A stretch of DNA of 64,000 nt from Agromyces mediolanus (GTDB taxonomy: Bacteria; Actinomycetota; Actinomycetes; Actinomycetales; Microbacteriaceae): NCBI RefSeq assembly GCF_023715325.1, contig NZ_JAMBNX010000002.1, positions 310,001-374,000 on the forward strand, in the 5' to 3' direction. Positions 56,239 through 64,000 of the stretch are shown here, in pieces. Below the pieces are notes generated by a model, which had not been told where the DNA came from, ran no database searches, and saw only the letters and a list, made by a program, of their open reading frames with translations. Each line of letters starts with the position of its first letter. The first letter of the stretch is position 1. The translations under genes and the position numbers were made by a program.

Positions 56239-57228
56239 ATGGATATCGACCTCAGCATGCTCCGCATGGTGGAGCGCGAGAAAGAGATCCCGTTCGACGA
56301 ACTGGTGCAGATCATCGAGCAGGCGATCCTGATGGCCTACCTCAAGCACAGCAATCCGAGTCAGCACGGTCATGCCAACCCGAACGGGGCGCGCGCCGAG
56401 CTCGACCGTAAGAGCGGTCACGTCGCGATCTTCGTGCCCGAGCTCGACGAGGAGGGCGACGTCATCGGCGAGGCCGAGGACACGCCGGACGACTTCGGCC
56501 GCATCGCCGCTTATGCGGCCAAGCAGGTCATCAGCCAGCGCCTCCGCGACATCGCCGACGACGCCGTGCTGGGCGAGTTCCGCGGGCGCGAGGGCGACAT
56601 CGTCGCCGGAATCATCCAGCAGGGGCCGAACCCGAAGATGGTGCACATCGACCTCGGCACCGTCGAGGCGATCCTGCCGCCCGAGGAGCAGGTTCCGGGC
56701 GAGGAGTACCCGCACGGCCAGCGCGTGCGCGTCTACGTGACGAGCGTCGCGAAGGGCGCCAAGGGGCCGTCGATCACGGTGTCCCGCACGCATCCGGCGC
56801 TCGTGCGCAAGCTGTTCGCCCTCGAGGTGCCCGAGATCGCGTCGGGCGTCGTCGAGATCGTCTCCCTCGCCCGTGAGGCCGGTCACCGCACGAAGATCGC
56901 GGTGCGCGCGAATCAGCCCGGCGTGAACGCCAAGGGCGCCGCGATCGGCGAGCTCGGCCAGCGCGTGCGCGCGGTGACCGCCGAGCTCGGCAACGAGAAG
57001 ATCGACATCGTCGACTTCTCGGACGATCTGGCGACCTTCGTCGCCTCCGCGCTCTCGCCCGCCAAGGTCACTCGCGCCTACGTGGTCGACGAGTCGCTCC
57101 GCGCGGTGCGCGCGCTCGTGCCCGACTACCAGCTCTCCCTCGCCATCGGCAAGGAGGGGCAGAACGCGCGCCTCGCGGCGAAGCTCACGGGCGCGAAGAT
57201 CGACATCCAGCCGGACACGGCGGAATAG
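56239..57228 (+). CDS. nusA: transcription termination/antitermination factor NusA
   Basis: NusA binds RNA polymerase and nascent RNA to modulate pausing and termination. The 329-aa protein has the N-terminal polymerase-binding domain (LRMVEREKEIPFDELVQIIE), S1 (GIIQQGPNPKMVHIDLG, with VEAILPPEEQVPGE) and two KH domains (SRTHPALVRKLFALEVPEI, GKEGQNARLAAKLTG). It lacks the C-terminal acidic repeats of E. coli NusA, as usual in actinobacteria. GAGGAGG precedes the ATG. A TACCCT -10-like element is at 56185-56190. ylxR, infB and rbfA follow in the standard order. Confidence 0.96.
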   Translation: MDIDLSMLRMVEREKEIPFDELVQIIEQAILMAYLKHSNPSQHGHANPNGARAELDRKSGHVAIFVPELDEEGDVIGEAEDTPDDFGRIAAYAAKQVISQRLRDIADDAVLGEFRGREGDIVAGIIQQGPNPKMVHIDLGTVEAILPPEEQVPGEEYPHGQRVRVYVTSVAKGAKGPSITVSRTHPALVRKLFALEVPEIASGVVEIVSLAREAGHRTKIAVRANQPGVNAKGAAIGELGQRVRAVTAELGNEKIDIVDFSDDLATFVASALSPAKVTRAYVVDESLRAVRALVPDYQLSLAIGKEGQNARLAAKLTGAKIDIQPDTAE

Positions 57229-57246
57229 GAGAACCGCGGTCGGGCG

Positions 57247-57274
57247 GCTCCGTCGCGCCCGGACGCGACGGAGC
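57247..57274 (+). terminator. hairpin in the nusA-ylxR gap
   Basis: GCTCCGTCGCG (57247-57257) and CGCGACGGAGC (57264-57274) pair perfectly around CCCGGA. It lies 19 bases after nusA and 20 before ylxR, so it may act as a partial terminator or processing site inside the operon. Confidence 0.65.
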
Positions 57275-57293
57275 GAGCGGCCGGGGGTGTAAG

Positions 57294-57539
57294 ATGGAAG
57301 CCGTCAGAACGTGCATCGGTTGCCGTGCGCGTGCCCCACGATCCTCACTTCTGAGGGTCGTTCTCCAAGATTCCCGACTGGTCGCAGATGCGGCTGCGGT
57401 GCGTCCTGGGCGGGGTGCGTGGCTGCATCCGACGAACGAGTGCTTCCTACTCGCGGACCGGCGCCGAGCCTTCGGGCGCGCGCTCCGATTCACGGGTTCG
57501 CTGGACACCAGCGACGTACAGAACAGGCTGAACGGCTAA
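57294..57539 (+). CDS. ylxR: YlxR family RNA/nucleoid-associated protein
   Basis: An 81-aa basic protein of the DUF448/YlxR family. RTCIGCRARAP holds the conserved CxxCR, followed by GRGAWLHPTNECFLLADRRRAFGRAL. The Bacillus homologue influences transcription of many genes and may bind RNA or RNase P. It lies between nusA and infB as in most bacteria. Confidence 0.92.
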   Translation: MEAVRTCIGCRARAPRSSLLRVVLQDSRLVADAAAVRPGRGAWLHPTNECFLLADRRRAFGRALRFTGSLDTSDVQNRLNG

Positions 57540-57624
57540 TGGACCACTGATGAGCGGCTCGAAATGAGACCCGTCCACTATTAGGTCTGCCCCTGTCCGG
57601 GCGCAGACCCGGAACAGGAGAGTT

Positions 57625-60414
57625 GTGGCTGCCAAACCACGCGTACACGAGATCGCCAGCGAACTCGGGGTCGACACCAAGATCGCCCTCGAGAAGCTGA
57701 AGGAACTGGGCGAATACGTCAAGGGCCCGTCCTCGTCGATCGAACCCCCCGTCGCCCGCAAGCTCAAGGCCGCCCTCGAGGCCGCCGGAGCAGCCGGCAC
57801 CGCGGCACCCGCCGCGGCGCCGAAGCCCGCGGCGGCGAAGCCCGGCCCCAAGCCGGGCCCCAAGCCCGCCGCGGCCCCCGAGCCGGCCCCCGCCCCCGCG
57901 GGCGAGGCCCCGCTGACGGTCGCCGAGCGTCAGGCGCAGGCCGAGAAGGCCGCCGCCGAGAAGGCGGCAGCCGAGAAGGCCGCCGCCGAGCAGGGCGGCG
58001 ACGAGCAGGCGCCCGCGGCTGAGAAGCCCGCCGGCGACGCCGTCAAGCCCGGCGGAGCGCCGAAGCCCGGCGCGCCGCGCCCGGCCGGCCCGAAGCCCGC
58101 CTCCTCGCGTCCGGGCAACAACCCGTTCTCGAGCTCGCAGGGCATGGGTCAGCGTCCCGCGCAGCCCCGCCCGGGCAACAACCCGTTCGCGAGCTCGCAG
58201 GGCATGGGTCAGCGCCCGAGCCCCGGCAACATCCCGCGCCCGCAGGCGCCGCGTCCCGGTTCGCCGCGCCCCGGCGCCCCGCGTCCCGGTGGCGCCGGTC
58301 GTCCCGGCGGTGCCGGGCGCCCCGGTGGTGGCGGCGGCTTCCGTCCCGGCGGTGCTCCCGGCGGCGCAGGCCGTCCGGGCGGTCCCGGTGCAGGCGCCGG
58401 CGGCTTCCAGCGCCCCGGCGGCGGCTTCGGCGGCCCGCGTCCCGCGGGCGGCGGCGGTCGTGGACGTGGCCCCGGCGGTGGCACCGCCGGCGCGTTCGGC
58501 CGCGGTGGCGGCAAGAGCAAGGCGCGCAAGTCGAAGCGGACGAAGCGGGCAGAATTCGAGATGCGGGAGGCTCCGTCGCTCGGCGGCGTGAGCGTGCCCC
58601 GCGGTGACGGTTCGACCCTGATCCGGCTGCGCCGCGGCGCCTCCATCTCGGACTTCGCCGACAAGATCGACGCGAACCCCGGTTCGCTCGTCACCGTGCT
58701 GTTTCACCTCGGCGAGATGGCGACGGCGACCGAGTCGCTCGACGAGGCCACCTTCCAGGTGCTCGGCGAGGAGCTCGGCTACAAGATCCAGGTCGTCTCG
58801 CCCGAGGACGAGGACCGCGAGCTGCTCGAGGGCTTCGACATCGACCTCGACCAGGAGCTCGAGGATGAGACCGACGAAGACCTGGCCCAGCGGCCTCCGG
58901 TCGTCACTGTCATGGGTCACGTCGACCACGGTAAGACCCGACTGCTCGACGCCATCCGCAACGCGAACGTCGTGGCGGGCGAGGCCGGCGGCATCACCCA
59001 GCACATCGGTGCGTACCAGGTGCACACGCAGCACGAGGGCATCGACCGCGCGATCACGTTCATCGACACCCCGGGTCACGAGGCGTTCACCGCCATGCGT
59101 GCCCGTGGAGCGCAGGTGACCGACATCGCGATCCTCGTGGTCGCGGCCGACGACGGCATCATGCCGCAGACGGTCGAGGCGCTGAACCACGCGCAGTCGG
59201 CGAACGTGCCGATCGTGGTCGCGGTGAACAAGATCGACAAGCCCGAGGCGAACCCCGCCAAGGTGCGTCAGCAGCTCACCGAGTTCGGCCTCGTGGCCGA
59301 GGAGTACGGCGGCGACGTGATGTTCGTCGACGTCTCGGCCCGTGAAGGCATCGGCATCCAGGACCTGCTCGACGCGGTGCTCCTCACCGCCGACGCGGGA
59401 CTCGACCTGCGGGCCAACCCCGACAAGGACGCCCGCGGTGTCGCGATCGAGGCGAAGCTCGACAAGGGCCGCGGCGCCGTGGCGACCGTGCTCATCCAGT
59501 CGGGCACGCTCAAGGTCGGCGACGCGATCGTCGCGGGCACGGCCTACGGCCGCGTGCGGGCGATGAGCGACGAGAACGGCGAGCCGGTCGAGGCCGCGCT
59601 GCCGTCGCGTCCGGTTCAGGTGCAGGGTCTGTCCTCGGTGCCTCGCGCCGGTGACACCTTCCTCGTGACCGAGGACGACCGCACGGCGCGTCAGATCGCC
59701 GAGAAGCGCGAGGCCGCCCAGCGGAACGCGCAGCTCGCGAAGGCCCGCAAGCGCATCTCGCTCGAGGACTTCACCCGGGCCCTCGAGGAGGGCAAGGTCG
59801 AGGCGCTCAACCTCATCATCAAGGGCGACGTGTCGGGTGCCGTGGAGGCGCTCGAGGAGTCCCTGATGAAGATCGAGGTCGACGACTCGGTCCAGCTCCG
59901 CATCCTGCACCGCGGTGTCGGTGCGATCACGGAGTCGGACATCGACCTGGCCACCATCGACAACGCGATCGTGATCGGCTTCAACGTGCGACCCGACGTG
60001 AAGGCGCGCGAGCGCGCCGCCCGCGAGGGCGTCGACGTGCGCTTCTACTCGGTCATCTACAACGCGATCGACGACATCGAGAACTCGCTCAAGGGCATGC
60101 TCAAGCCCGAGTACGAAGAGGTCCAGTCGGGTGTCGCCGAGATCCGCGAGGTGTTCCGCTCCTCGAAGTTCGGCAACATCGCCGGTGTCATCGTCCGTTC
60201 GGGCACGATCACCCGCAACGCGAAGGCGCGCGTCATCCGCGACGGCGTCGTCCTCGCGGACGGGCTCGCCATCGAGTCGCTGCGTCGGTTCAAGGACGAC
60301 GTCACCGAGGTCCGCACGGACTTCGAGTGCGGTATCGGCCTCGGCAAGTACAACGACATCCAGGTCGGCGACGAGATCGAGACCGTGGAGCTGCGCGAGA
60401 AGCCTCGCGTCTGA
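57625..60414 (+). CDS. infB: translation initiation factor IF-2
   Basis: A 929-aa GTPase that places initiator tRNA on the 30S subunit. It has a small N-terminal IF2N domain ([20 protein letters not shown]), a ~280-residue low-complexity region rich in Ala/Pro/Lys then Gly/Pro/Arg, a second IF2N-type segment, the G domain with GHVDHGKT (431-438), DTPGHEAF and NKIDKPEAN, and the C-terminal barrels. The GTG start has CAGGAGAG upstream. Residues ~163-202 contain two exact 20-aa repeats encoded by a 60-bp duplication. Confidence 0.98.
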   Translation: MAAKPRVHEIASELGVDTKIALEKLKELGEYVKGPSSSIEPPVARKLKAALEAAGAAGTAAPAAAPKPAAAKPGPKPGPKPAAAPEPAPAPAGEAPLTVAERQAQAEKAAAEKAAAEKAAAEQGGDEQAPAAEKPAGDAVKPGGAPKPGAPRPAGPKPASSRPGNNPFSSSQGMGQRPAQPRPGNNPFASSQGMGQRPSPGNIPRPQAPRPGSPRPGAPRPGGAGRPGGAGRPGGGGGFRPGGAPGGAGRPGGPGAGAGGFQRPGGGFGGPRPAGGGGRGRGPGGGTAGAFGRGGGKSKARKSKRTKRAEFEMREAPSLGGVSVPRGDGSTLIRLRRGASISDFADKIDANPGSLVTVLFHLGEMATATESLDEATFQVLGEELGYKIQVVSPEDEDRELLEGFDIDLDQELEDETDEDLAQRPPVVTVMGHVDHGKTRLLDAIRNANVVAGEAGGITQHIGAYQVHTQHEGIDRAITFIDTPGHEAFTAMRARGAQVTDIAILVVAADDGIMPQTVEALNHAQSANVPIVVAVNKIDKPEANPAKVRQQLTEFGLVAEEYGGDVMFVDVSAREGIGIQDLLDAVLLTADAGLDLRANPDKDARGVAIEAKLDKGRGAVATVLIQSGTLKVGDAIVAGTAYGRVRAMSDENGEPVEAALPSRPVQVQGLSSVPRAGDTFLVTEDDRTARQIAEKREAAQRNAQLAKARKRISLEDFTRALEEGKVEALNLIIKGDVSGAVEALEESLMKIEVDDSVQLRILHRGVGAITESDIDLATIDNAIVIGFNVRPDVKARERAAREGVDVRFYSVIYNAIDDIENSLKGMLKPEYEEVQSGVAEIREVFRSSKFGNIAGVIVRSGTITRNAKARVIRDGVVLADGLAIESLRRFKDDVTEVRTDFECGIGLGKYNDIQVGDEIETVELREKPRV
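58111..58230 (+). repeat. 60-bp in-frame duplication in infB
   Basis: Units begin at 58111 and 58171 with CCGGGCAACAACCCGTTC and encode PGNNPF-(S/A)[13 protein letters not shown] 20-residue repeats. A partial third unit follows with PGNIPRP. The repeats lie in the disordered linker of IF-2. Confidence 0.85.
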
Positions 60415-60421
60415 TCGAAAC

Positions 60422-60447
60422 GGCCGGGGCGGTTCGCCGCCCCGGCC
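60422..60447 (+). terminator. intrinsic-type hairpin between infB and rbfA
   Basis: GGCCGGGGCGG and CCGCCCCGGCC pair perfectly around a TTCG tetraloop and are followed by TTT. With one bulge the stem extends by CGAAA/TTTCG on its flanks. It lies 7 bases after the infB stop and 26 before rbfA, so it may attenuate transcription into rbfA. Confidence 0.8.
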
Positions 60448-60473
60448 TTTCGTTCGAAAGGAGACCCTGCATC

Positions 60474-60938
60474 ATGGCTGATCCCCAGCGCGCCAGGAAG
60501 ATGGCCGACCGCATCCGCGAGATCGTCGCGCGTCGGCTCGAGAAGGGGCTGCGCGACCCGCGGCTCGGCTTCGTGACGATCACCGACGTCCGCGTGACGG
60601 GCGACCTGCAGCACGCCAGCATCTTCTACACGGTCTACGGCAGCGAGGAGGAGCGGCGCGACTCGGCGCTCGCCCTCAAAGCGGCGACCGGGATGCTGCG
60701 CACCGAGGTGGGTCGCAACATCACCGCACGGCTCACCCCGTCGCTCGAGTTCATCGCGGACGCGATCCCCGAGAACGCCGAGCACATCGAGGAGCTGCTC
60801 CGCGAGGCGCGCGAGCGTGACGCCGAGACCACGGCGCTCGCCTCGGGCGCGAGCTTCGCGGGCGAGGCCGACCCCTACGTGAAGCCCCGTGTGGACGAGG
60901 ACGACGAGGACGCGGCGCCCGCCGCCGCTCGCGACTGA
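60474..60938 (+). CDS. rbfA: ribosome-binding factor A
   Basis: RbfA helps mature the 30S subunit and 16S rRNA 5' end. The 154-aa KH-like protein has RKMADRIREIVARRLEKGLRDPR, FVTITDVRVTGDLQHASIFY and RLTPSLEFIAD. The C-terminal ~40 residues form an acidic tail (DEDDEDAAPAAARD). The ATG at 60474 has AAAGGAG about 10 bases upstream. Confidence 0.95.
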   Translation: MADPQRARKMADRIREIVARRLEKGLRDPRLGFVTITDVRVTGDLQHASIFYTVYGSEEERRDSALALKAATGMLRTEVGRNITARLTPSLEFIADAIPENAEHIEELLREARERDAETTALASGASFAGEADPYVKPRVDEDDEDAAPAAARD

Positions 60939-60960
60939 GCCGCATCCCGCCCCTGCATCA

Positions 60961-60989
60961 CTGAACGCCCGGCGATGCCGGGCGTTCAG
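60961..60989. terminator. 13-bp hairpin between rbfA and mutY
   Basis: CTGAACGCCCGGC and GCCGGGCGTTCAG pair perfectly around GAT, followed on the plus strand by CGTT. It separates convergent genes and could terminate both. Confidence 0.85.
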
Positions 60990-61011
60990 CGTTCCGCCCG
61001 GCCGTGGGCGT

Positions 61012-61896
61012 TCAGGCGTCGGGGAGGGAGTACCCCTCGGCGCCGACGACCGCGAGGCCGTCGGCCACGAGCGTGCCGAGCGCGCGCTCGAGTTGCACGG
61101 CGTCGGCCCAGCGCGTGTCGAGGAGGGCCCGGGCGACGGGCGCGTGGGCGGCGCGCAGCTCCGCGAGCACGATGCCGCGCACCTGACGGTCGGATCCCTC
61201 GTACCGGGCCTGCCGGCGCTTCGGCGCGGCATCCTGCGGGCGGCCCGCGGCGAGCCAGGCGCACCGCTCACGCACGGGGCAGCGGTCGCAGTCCGGCGCC
61301 CGCGCCGTGCAGACCGTCGCGCCGAGCTCCATCGCCGCCGCGTTGAACCGGCGTGCCGCGGCGGGCTCGATCGGCAGCTGCGCGGACATCGCGGCCAGGT
61401 CGCGCGCCGTCGAGGGGGCACCGGCGCTGGCACGGCCGTCGATCGCGCGGGCGAGCACTCGGCGGGTGTTCGTGTCGACGACGGGGTGGCGCTCGCCGAA
61501 CGCGAAGGCCGCGACCGCACGCGCGGTGTACGGGCCGATGCCCTTGAGCGCGAGCAGCTCGTCGAGCTCGGCGGGGACCTCGCCGCCGTGGCGTTCGACG
61601 ATTTCCGTCGCGGCCTCGTGCAGCCAGAGGGCGCGACGCGGATAGCCGAGCCGGTCCCAGGCGCGGACGGCCTCGGCCGGGGGAGCGGCGGCGAGCGCGG
61701 CCGGGGTCGGCCACCGCTCGATCCACGCGCTCCAGCGGGGGAGCACCCGCGAGACCTGCGTCTGCTGGAGCATGAACTCGCTGACCAGCACCGCCCACGG
61801 CGACACCTCGGCGGCGCGCCAGGGGAGGGGCCGCGCGGCGTGTGCGAACCAGTCGTCGACGAGTTCGGCGAAGCTCTGCTGGGTGGGACGTGACAT
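61012..61896 (-). CDS. mutY: A/G-specific adenine glycosylase
   Basis: MutY removes adenine mispaired with 8-oxoguanine. The 294-aa protein has the catalytic glutamate E40 (SEFMLQQTQVSRV), the helix-hairpin-helix LKGIGPYTARAV, the catalytic aspartate in VVDTNTRRVLAR and four cysteines for a 4Fe-4S cluster (CTARAPDCDRCPVRERC: C-x6-C-x2-C-x5-C). The C-terminal Nudix-like domain that recognises 8-oxoG in E. coli MutY (350 aa) is missing or very reduced, which is usual in actinobacteria. TAGGCT lies 7 bases before the ATG. Confidence 0.94.
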   Translation of the reverse strand: MSRPTQQSFAELVDDWFAHAARPLPWRAAEVSPWAVLVSEFMLQQTQVSRVLPRWSAWIERWPTPAALAAAPPAEAVRAWDRLGYPRRALWLHEAATEIVERHGGEVPAELDELLALKGIGPYTARAVAAFAFGERHPVVDTNTRRVLARAIDGRASAGAPSTARDLAAMSAQLPIEPAAARRFNAAAMELGATVCTARAPDCDRCPVRERCAWLAAGRPQDAAPKRRQARYEGSDRQVRGIVLAELRAAHAPVARALLDTRWADAVQLERALGTLVADGLAVVGAEGYSLPDA

Positions 61897-61903
61897 CCTC
61901 TCG

Positions 61904-61909
61904 AGCCTA
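61904..61909 (-). promoter_or_regulatory. -10 element of mutY, leaderless geometry
   Basis: TAGGCT on the minus strand, 7 bases before ATG 61896; GAGAGG lies between but would be too short a leader to function classically. Confidence 0.5.
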
Positions 61910-61936
61910 GGCCGTGCCGTCGCCGCCTGCGGCGGT

Positions 61937-61942
61937 TAGGCT
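61937..61942 (+). promoter_or_regulatory. -10 element of the kinase gene, leaderless geometry
   Basis: TAGGCT lies 6 bases before the ATG at 61949. It is 28 bases from the mutY -10 on the other strand, so the two promoters are back to back. Confidence 0.5.
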
Positions 61943-61948
61943 CGCAGT

Positions 61949-62536
61949 ATGCGACTCGTGACGACCCCGCGAGTGACGTTCCTCCGGGACCTCGCCGACC
62001 TCGTGCAGCTGCGCACCGCCCGGGGGAGAGTGGTGGTCGCGGTCGACGGGCCGCTGCGCTCGGGCAAGACCGCGTTCGCCGACGATCTCGGTGCGGTGCT
62101 CGAGGAGCGCGGCGCGACGGTCTTCCGGGCGCGGATGGAAGGCTTCCACCGGTCGCGGGAGGCGCAGGCGGCGTTCGGACCCGACACGGCCGAGCGGTAC
62201 GTCGACTACGGGTTCGACGAGTCGGCGCTGCGCCGGGTGCTCGTGGAGCCGTTCCGGCTCGCCGGGTCGACGGGGTTCGTCACGCGGGTGCGCGACGTCG
62301 GGCGGGACGCCTGGGTCGAGCCGAAATGGCTCACCGGGCCCGAGGATGCGGTCCTCCTCATCGACGGTCGGTTCCTGCTGCGCGACCGGCTGCGTCCGCT
62401 CTGGGACTTCTCGATCGCGATCGCCGGCGAGCCGGTCGACCCGGCGGATGTGATCGCCTACGGCAGGTGCGATCCTCGACGGGTCGCGGACGTGGTCGTC
62501 GACCTCGCGGACCAGTCCCGTCCGCACGCGGCCTGA
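61949..62536 (+). CDS. uridine kinase-like P-loop protein
   Basis: A 195-aa P-loop NTPase with Walker A GPLRSGKTAF (about 35-44), FRARMEGFHRSREAQ and ERYVDYGFDESALRR, and a Walker-B-like AVLLIDGRFLLR. This arrangement matches actinobacterial proteins related to uridine kinase and phosphoribulokinase. The phosphate acceptor is not established. It is a lone gene divergent from mutY, ending at a perfect hairpin. Confidence 0.8.
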   Translation: MRLVTTPRVTFLRDLADLVQLRTARGRVVVAVDGPLRSGKTAFADDLGAVLEERGATVFRARMEGFHRSREAQAAFGPDTAERYVDYGFDESALRRVLVEPFRLAGSTGFVTRVRDVGRDAWVEPKWLTGPEDAVLLIDGRFLLRDRLRPLWDFSIAIAGEPVDPADVIAYGRCDPRRVADVVVDLADQSRPHAA

Positions 62537-62554
62537 GCGCCGTGGGGTGCCGCA

Positions 62555-62580
62555 CGGGTGCGGGCGGCTGCCCGCACCCG
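62555..62580. terminator. bidirectional hairpin terminator
   Basis: CGGGTGCGGGC and GCCCGCACCCG pair perfectly around GGCT, in the 52-base gap between convergent genes. Confidence 0.85.
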
Positions 62581-62588
62581 GATCGGGC

Positions 62589-62711
62589 TCAGCGCTTGCG
62601 CGCCTTGATGATGCCCTCGTCGGCCTTCTCGCGCTTCTGCGCTCGCTTCTCCTTCAGCGAGAGCTGAGGTTGCTTCTTGGACGTGCTTGCCTTGGGTGAC
62701 TTTCCGGCCAT
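62589..62711 (-). CDS. small lysine-rich basic protein, unknown function
   Basis: A 40-aa protein with 13 lysines: MAGKSPKAS, then a serine/lysine stretch, then SLKEKRAQKREKADEGI. Such tiny basic proteins of the form MAGK-S-P...SLKEKR...K recur in Microbacteriaceae and could bind nucleic acid or the ribosome; no experimental role is known to me. The ATG at 62711 has AAGGGAAG upstream at ~13 bases. It ends at the hairpin shared with the kinase gene. Confidence 0.65.
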   Translation of the reverse strand: MAGKSPKASTSKKQPQLSLKEKRAQKREKADEGIIKARKR

Positions 62712-62816
62712 GATGAGCTCGCTTCCCTTCGTCAGCTGGCGGGCTTCCGGAAACCATAGTCCATTTCTGCGCTCGGGACGGACTCGCGTTCGTTCGACTC
62801 CCGCGGCTGCAGGGAA

Positions 62817-62845
62817 TTGCCGTTCACCAGGGAATCTGGGATGAT
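62817..62845 (+). promoter_or_regulatory. candidate promoter for the leader ORF and downstream gene
   Basis: TTGCCG, a 17-base spacer and GATGAT (62840-62845) form a plausible housekeeping promoter. Expected transcription start is near 62852. Confidence 0.45.
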
Positions 62846-62884
62846 AGCCAATCACTCGAAATCGAACCGGGGAGGGCAGTCGTG

Positions 62885-62965
62885 ATGGTTCACCGCACCG
62901 CGGGCGCGCTGCTGCGCGACCGCGTCGTCACCCCCGACCGCCCCGCCCGACCGCCAGGCAGCTGA
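62885..62965 (+). CDS. possible 26-aa leader peptide
   Basis: A short frame, ATG to TGA, encoding a peptide that begins MVHRTAGALLRDRVV and ends RPPGS. It has an excellent Shine-Dalgarno (GGAGGG, 8 bases upstream) and a promoter-like sequence at the right distance. It is followed 20 bases later by a strong hairpin (62985-63015) and then the 111-aa gene at 63066. The layout is that of a translated attenuator leader. Arginine makes up five and proline five of 26 residues. No homologue is recognised. Confidence 0.4.
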   Translation: MVHRTAGALLRDRVVTPDRPARPPGS

Positions 62966-62984
62966 GCCGAACACCCAGACGCTC

Positions 62985-63015
62985 AACGCCACCCGGTCGA
63001 CGACCGGGTGGCGTT
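62985..63015 (+). terminator. attenuator-like hairpin
   Basis: AACGCCACCCGGT (62985-62997) and ACCGGGTGGCGTT (63003-63015) pair perfectly around CGACG. It lies between the short leader ORF and the gene at 63066, followed by TCTCCGTC rather than a U-run. Confidence 0.6.
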
Positions 63016-63065
63016 CTCCGTCGCCGCCGTCCACCGACCGTCCGACCGCAGAAAGGACCACGACC

Positions 63066-63401
63066 ATGACCACCACCGACCGCCTCGCCGGCCTCGACGC
63101 CGAGCAGCTGCACCGCATCGTCGTCGCGCACGAAGCCGCCAAGCGCGCCCGGTTCAGCGCCGAGTACCTGCGCGCCCGCGTCACGATCGCCGGGGCGCCG
63201 GAGTTCGCCCAGGCCTCCGCCGAGATCACCGACGACGTGATCGAGCTCATGGACCGCGTCGGGTACACCGGCGGCCGCAACACCGCGCTCGCCACCATCC
63301 GGTGGGCGCTTCTCGCCGACCGCTTCGGTGAGCTCTTGAGCGAGGAGGAGCACCGCGCGCTCACCGCCTCGTTCGATGCGGCGGCGGTCCCGGCGGCCTG
63401 A
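63066..63401 (+). CDS. hypothetical protein, helical, 111 aa
   Basis: The protein is predicted all-helical and soluble, with segments such as AEQLHRIVVAHEAAKRARFS and AEITDDVIELMDRVGYTGGR. No known domain is recognised. The ATG has AGAAAGGACC upstream at 7-8 bases, and codon use matches neighbours, so it is probably real. It may be controlled by the leader ORF and hairpin before it. Confidence 0.7.
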   Translation: MTTTDRLAGLDAEQLHRIVVAHEAAKRARFSAEYLRARVTIAGAPEFAQASAEITDDVIELMDRVGYTGGRNTALATIRWALLADRFGELLSEEEHRALTASFDAAAVPAA

Positions 63402-63429
63402 GCCCACCTTGGCCGCACCCGGATCGCGC

Positions 63430-64000
63430 TCAGCCCGGAACGGCCGCGAGCAGTTCGGCCTCGTCAAGCGGTGCGCCGGCGCGCTCGACGCGGTGCACTA
63501 GCTCGACGAGGGCGGCGTTCACCGGCGCGACGAGCCCGGCGGCCGCCGCCTCACGCACGACGGCGCCGTTCAGGTAGTCGATCTCAGTCGGCTGCCCTCG
63601 GCGGAGGCTCTGCTGGGTGGAGCCGAGGTTCGGCACCCGGCCCATGCGCACCCCCATCAGCCACGGGAGGACCTGGCCGAGCGAGATCGGGAGCGCCGCG
63701 AAGCAGCGCAGGCGCCGGTGGCCGAGCCCCTGCAGCGCCCCGAACCGGACGCCGCGGGCGATGCCGACCCGCACGGTCTCGCGCATCGACCGCGCGACGA
63801 TCCGTCGCGTCGGGCCGTGGCCGAGCACGTCCTGCACCGGGCGGCCGAGGATGGCGGGGACCGCGTTGACCATGTTCACGACGAGCTTCGACCACTGGGC
63901 GCCGCGGAAGTTGCCGATCGCCGTGACCGGGACCGCCGCGGAGAGCAGCGTCGCGATCCGTCGGCTGTCCACGTCGGCCGGCCCCGCGCCGCGGCCGAGG
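63430..64000 (-). CDS. ketopantoate reductase (2-dehydropantoate 2-reductase), C-terminal part
   Basis: The frame is open to the window edge, so the N-terminal NADPH-binding domain lies outside. The ~190 visible residues form the ApbA/PanE C-terminal domain: QWSKLVVNMVNAVPAILG (catalytic-lysine helix), then PWLMGVRMGRVPNLGSTQQSL with RRGQPTEIDYLNGAVVREA, the conserved substrate-binding block S-x-x-D/E-YLNG. The enzyme reduces ketopantoate to pantoate in coenzyme A synthesis, though many actinobacterial paralogues act on other 2-oxo acids. Only 28 bases separate its stop from the previous gene. Confidence 0.88.
   Translation of the reverse strand, partial: LGRGAGPADVDSRRIATLLSAAVPVTAIGNFRGAQWSKLVVNMVNAVPAILGRPVQDVLGHGPTRRIVARSMRETVRVGIARGVRFGALQGLGHRRLRCFAALPISLGQVLPWLMGVRMGRVPNLGSTQQSLRRGQPTEIDYLNGAVVREAAAAGLVAPVNAALVELVHRVERAGAPLDEAELLAAVPG

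Noticed and set aside
57490..59910. 806-codon minus-strand frame antisense to infB
   Set aside because: Low-complexity mirror of the IF-2 Gly/Pro/Ala linker and G domain; no start signal or recognisable domain.

Overview
This window reads as a chromosomal segment of a high-GC Gram-positive bacterium, most likely a member of the Microbacteriaceae (Actinomycetota). The evidence is base composition, strong third-position GC bias, the actinobacterial gene blocks prfA-prmC-tsaC-wecA-atp and dxr-rseP-ispG-proS-nusA-ylxR-infB-rbfA, an F-type ATPase with a long delta and a short epsilon subunit, a LAxTG-type wall protein and many transcripts that look leaderless. The genus cannot be fixed from the sequence alone. 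No tRNA, rRNA, insertion sequence, prophage or CRISPR array was seen.

Layout. 1-4500: the end of prfA, then a tandem 154-bp repeat with strong hairpins, an orphan AbiEi-like protein with a nuclease-like C-terminus, a cysK-cysE cysteine synthesis pair and prmC. 4550-7600: a TetR regulator facing a two-gene drug-type ABC exporter. 7650-17230: tsaC, a wecA-type glycosyltransferase, an atpI-like gene and atpBEFHAGDC. 17260-19780: a P-loop kinase, yaaA, then the ogt-tag alkylation-repair pair on the other strand. 20000-23160: a DUF4192 protein and an Lrp-controlled class III aminotransferase. 23370-27900: a PP2C phosphatase, a zinc-ribbon FHA protein and an EccC/FtsK-like membrane ATPase, a compact signalling and translocase module without visible substrate genes. 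27980-34700: a potDABC polyamine-type importer, then gabT and an asparaginase. 34800-37080: OsmC, a lipoprotein and a PlsC-like acyltransferase.

37170-39640 holds dxr and rseP. A 9.2-kb accessory block then separates them from ispG: a NarL-type two-component pair with a SHOCT protein, LtrA, a thiolase facing scoAB, a YihY protein and two overlapping paralogous lipoproteins. From 48870 onward come ispG, a LAxTG wall protein, an RNB nuclease, proS, a LOG-family protein, nusA-ylxR-infB-rbfA, mutY, a uridine-kinase-like protein, a tiny basic protein, a possible leader peptide with an attenuator-like hairpin, and the C-terminal part of a ketopantoate reductase.

How the genes work together. The conserved genes supply translation (RF1, PrmC, TsaC, ProS, IF2, RbfA, NusA), isoprenoid precursors (Dxr, IspG), envelope synthesis and ATP synthesis. 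The accessory genes between them are dominated by nitrogen and polyamine catabolism (potDABC, gabT, asparaginase, the Lrp aminotransferase), acetoacetate use (thiolase, scoAB), DNA repair (ogt, tag, mutY) and stress or export functions. Two features recur: near-perfect hairpins between convergent or tandem genes, and a TAnnnT hexamer placed 6-7 nt before the start codon of at least a dozen genes.
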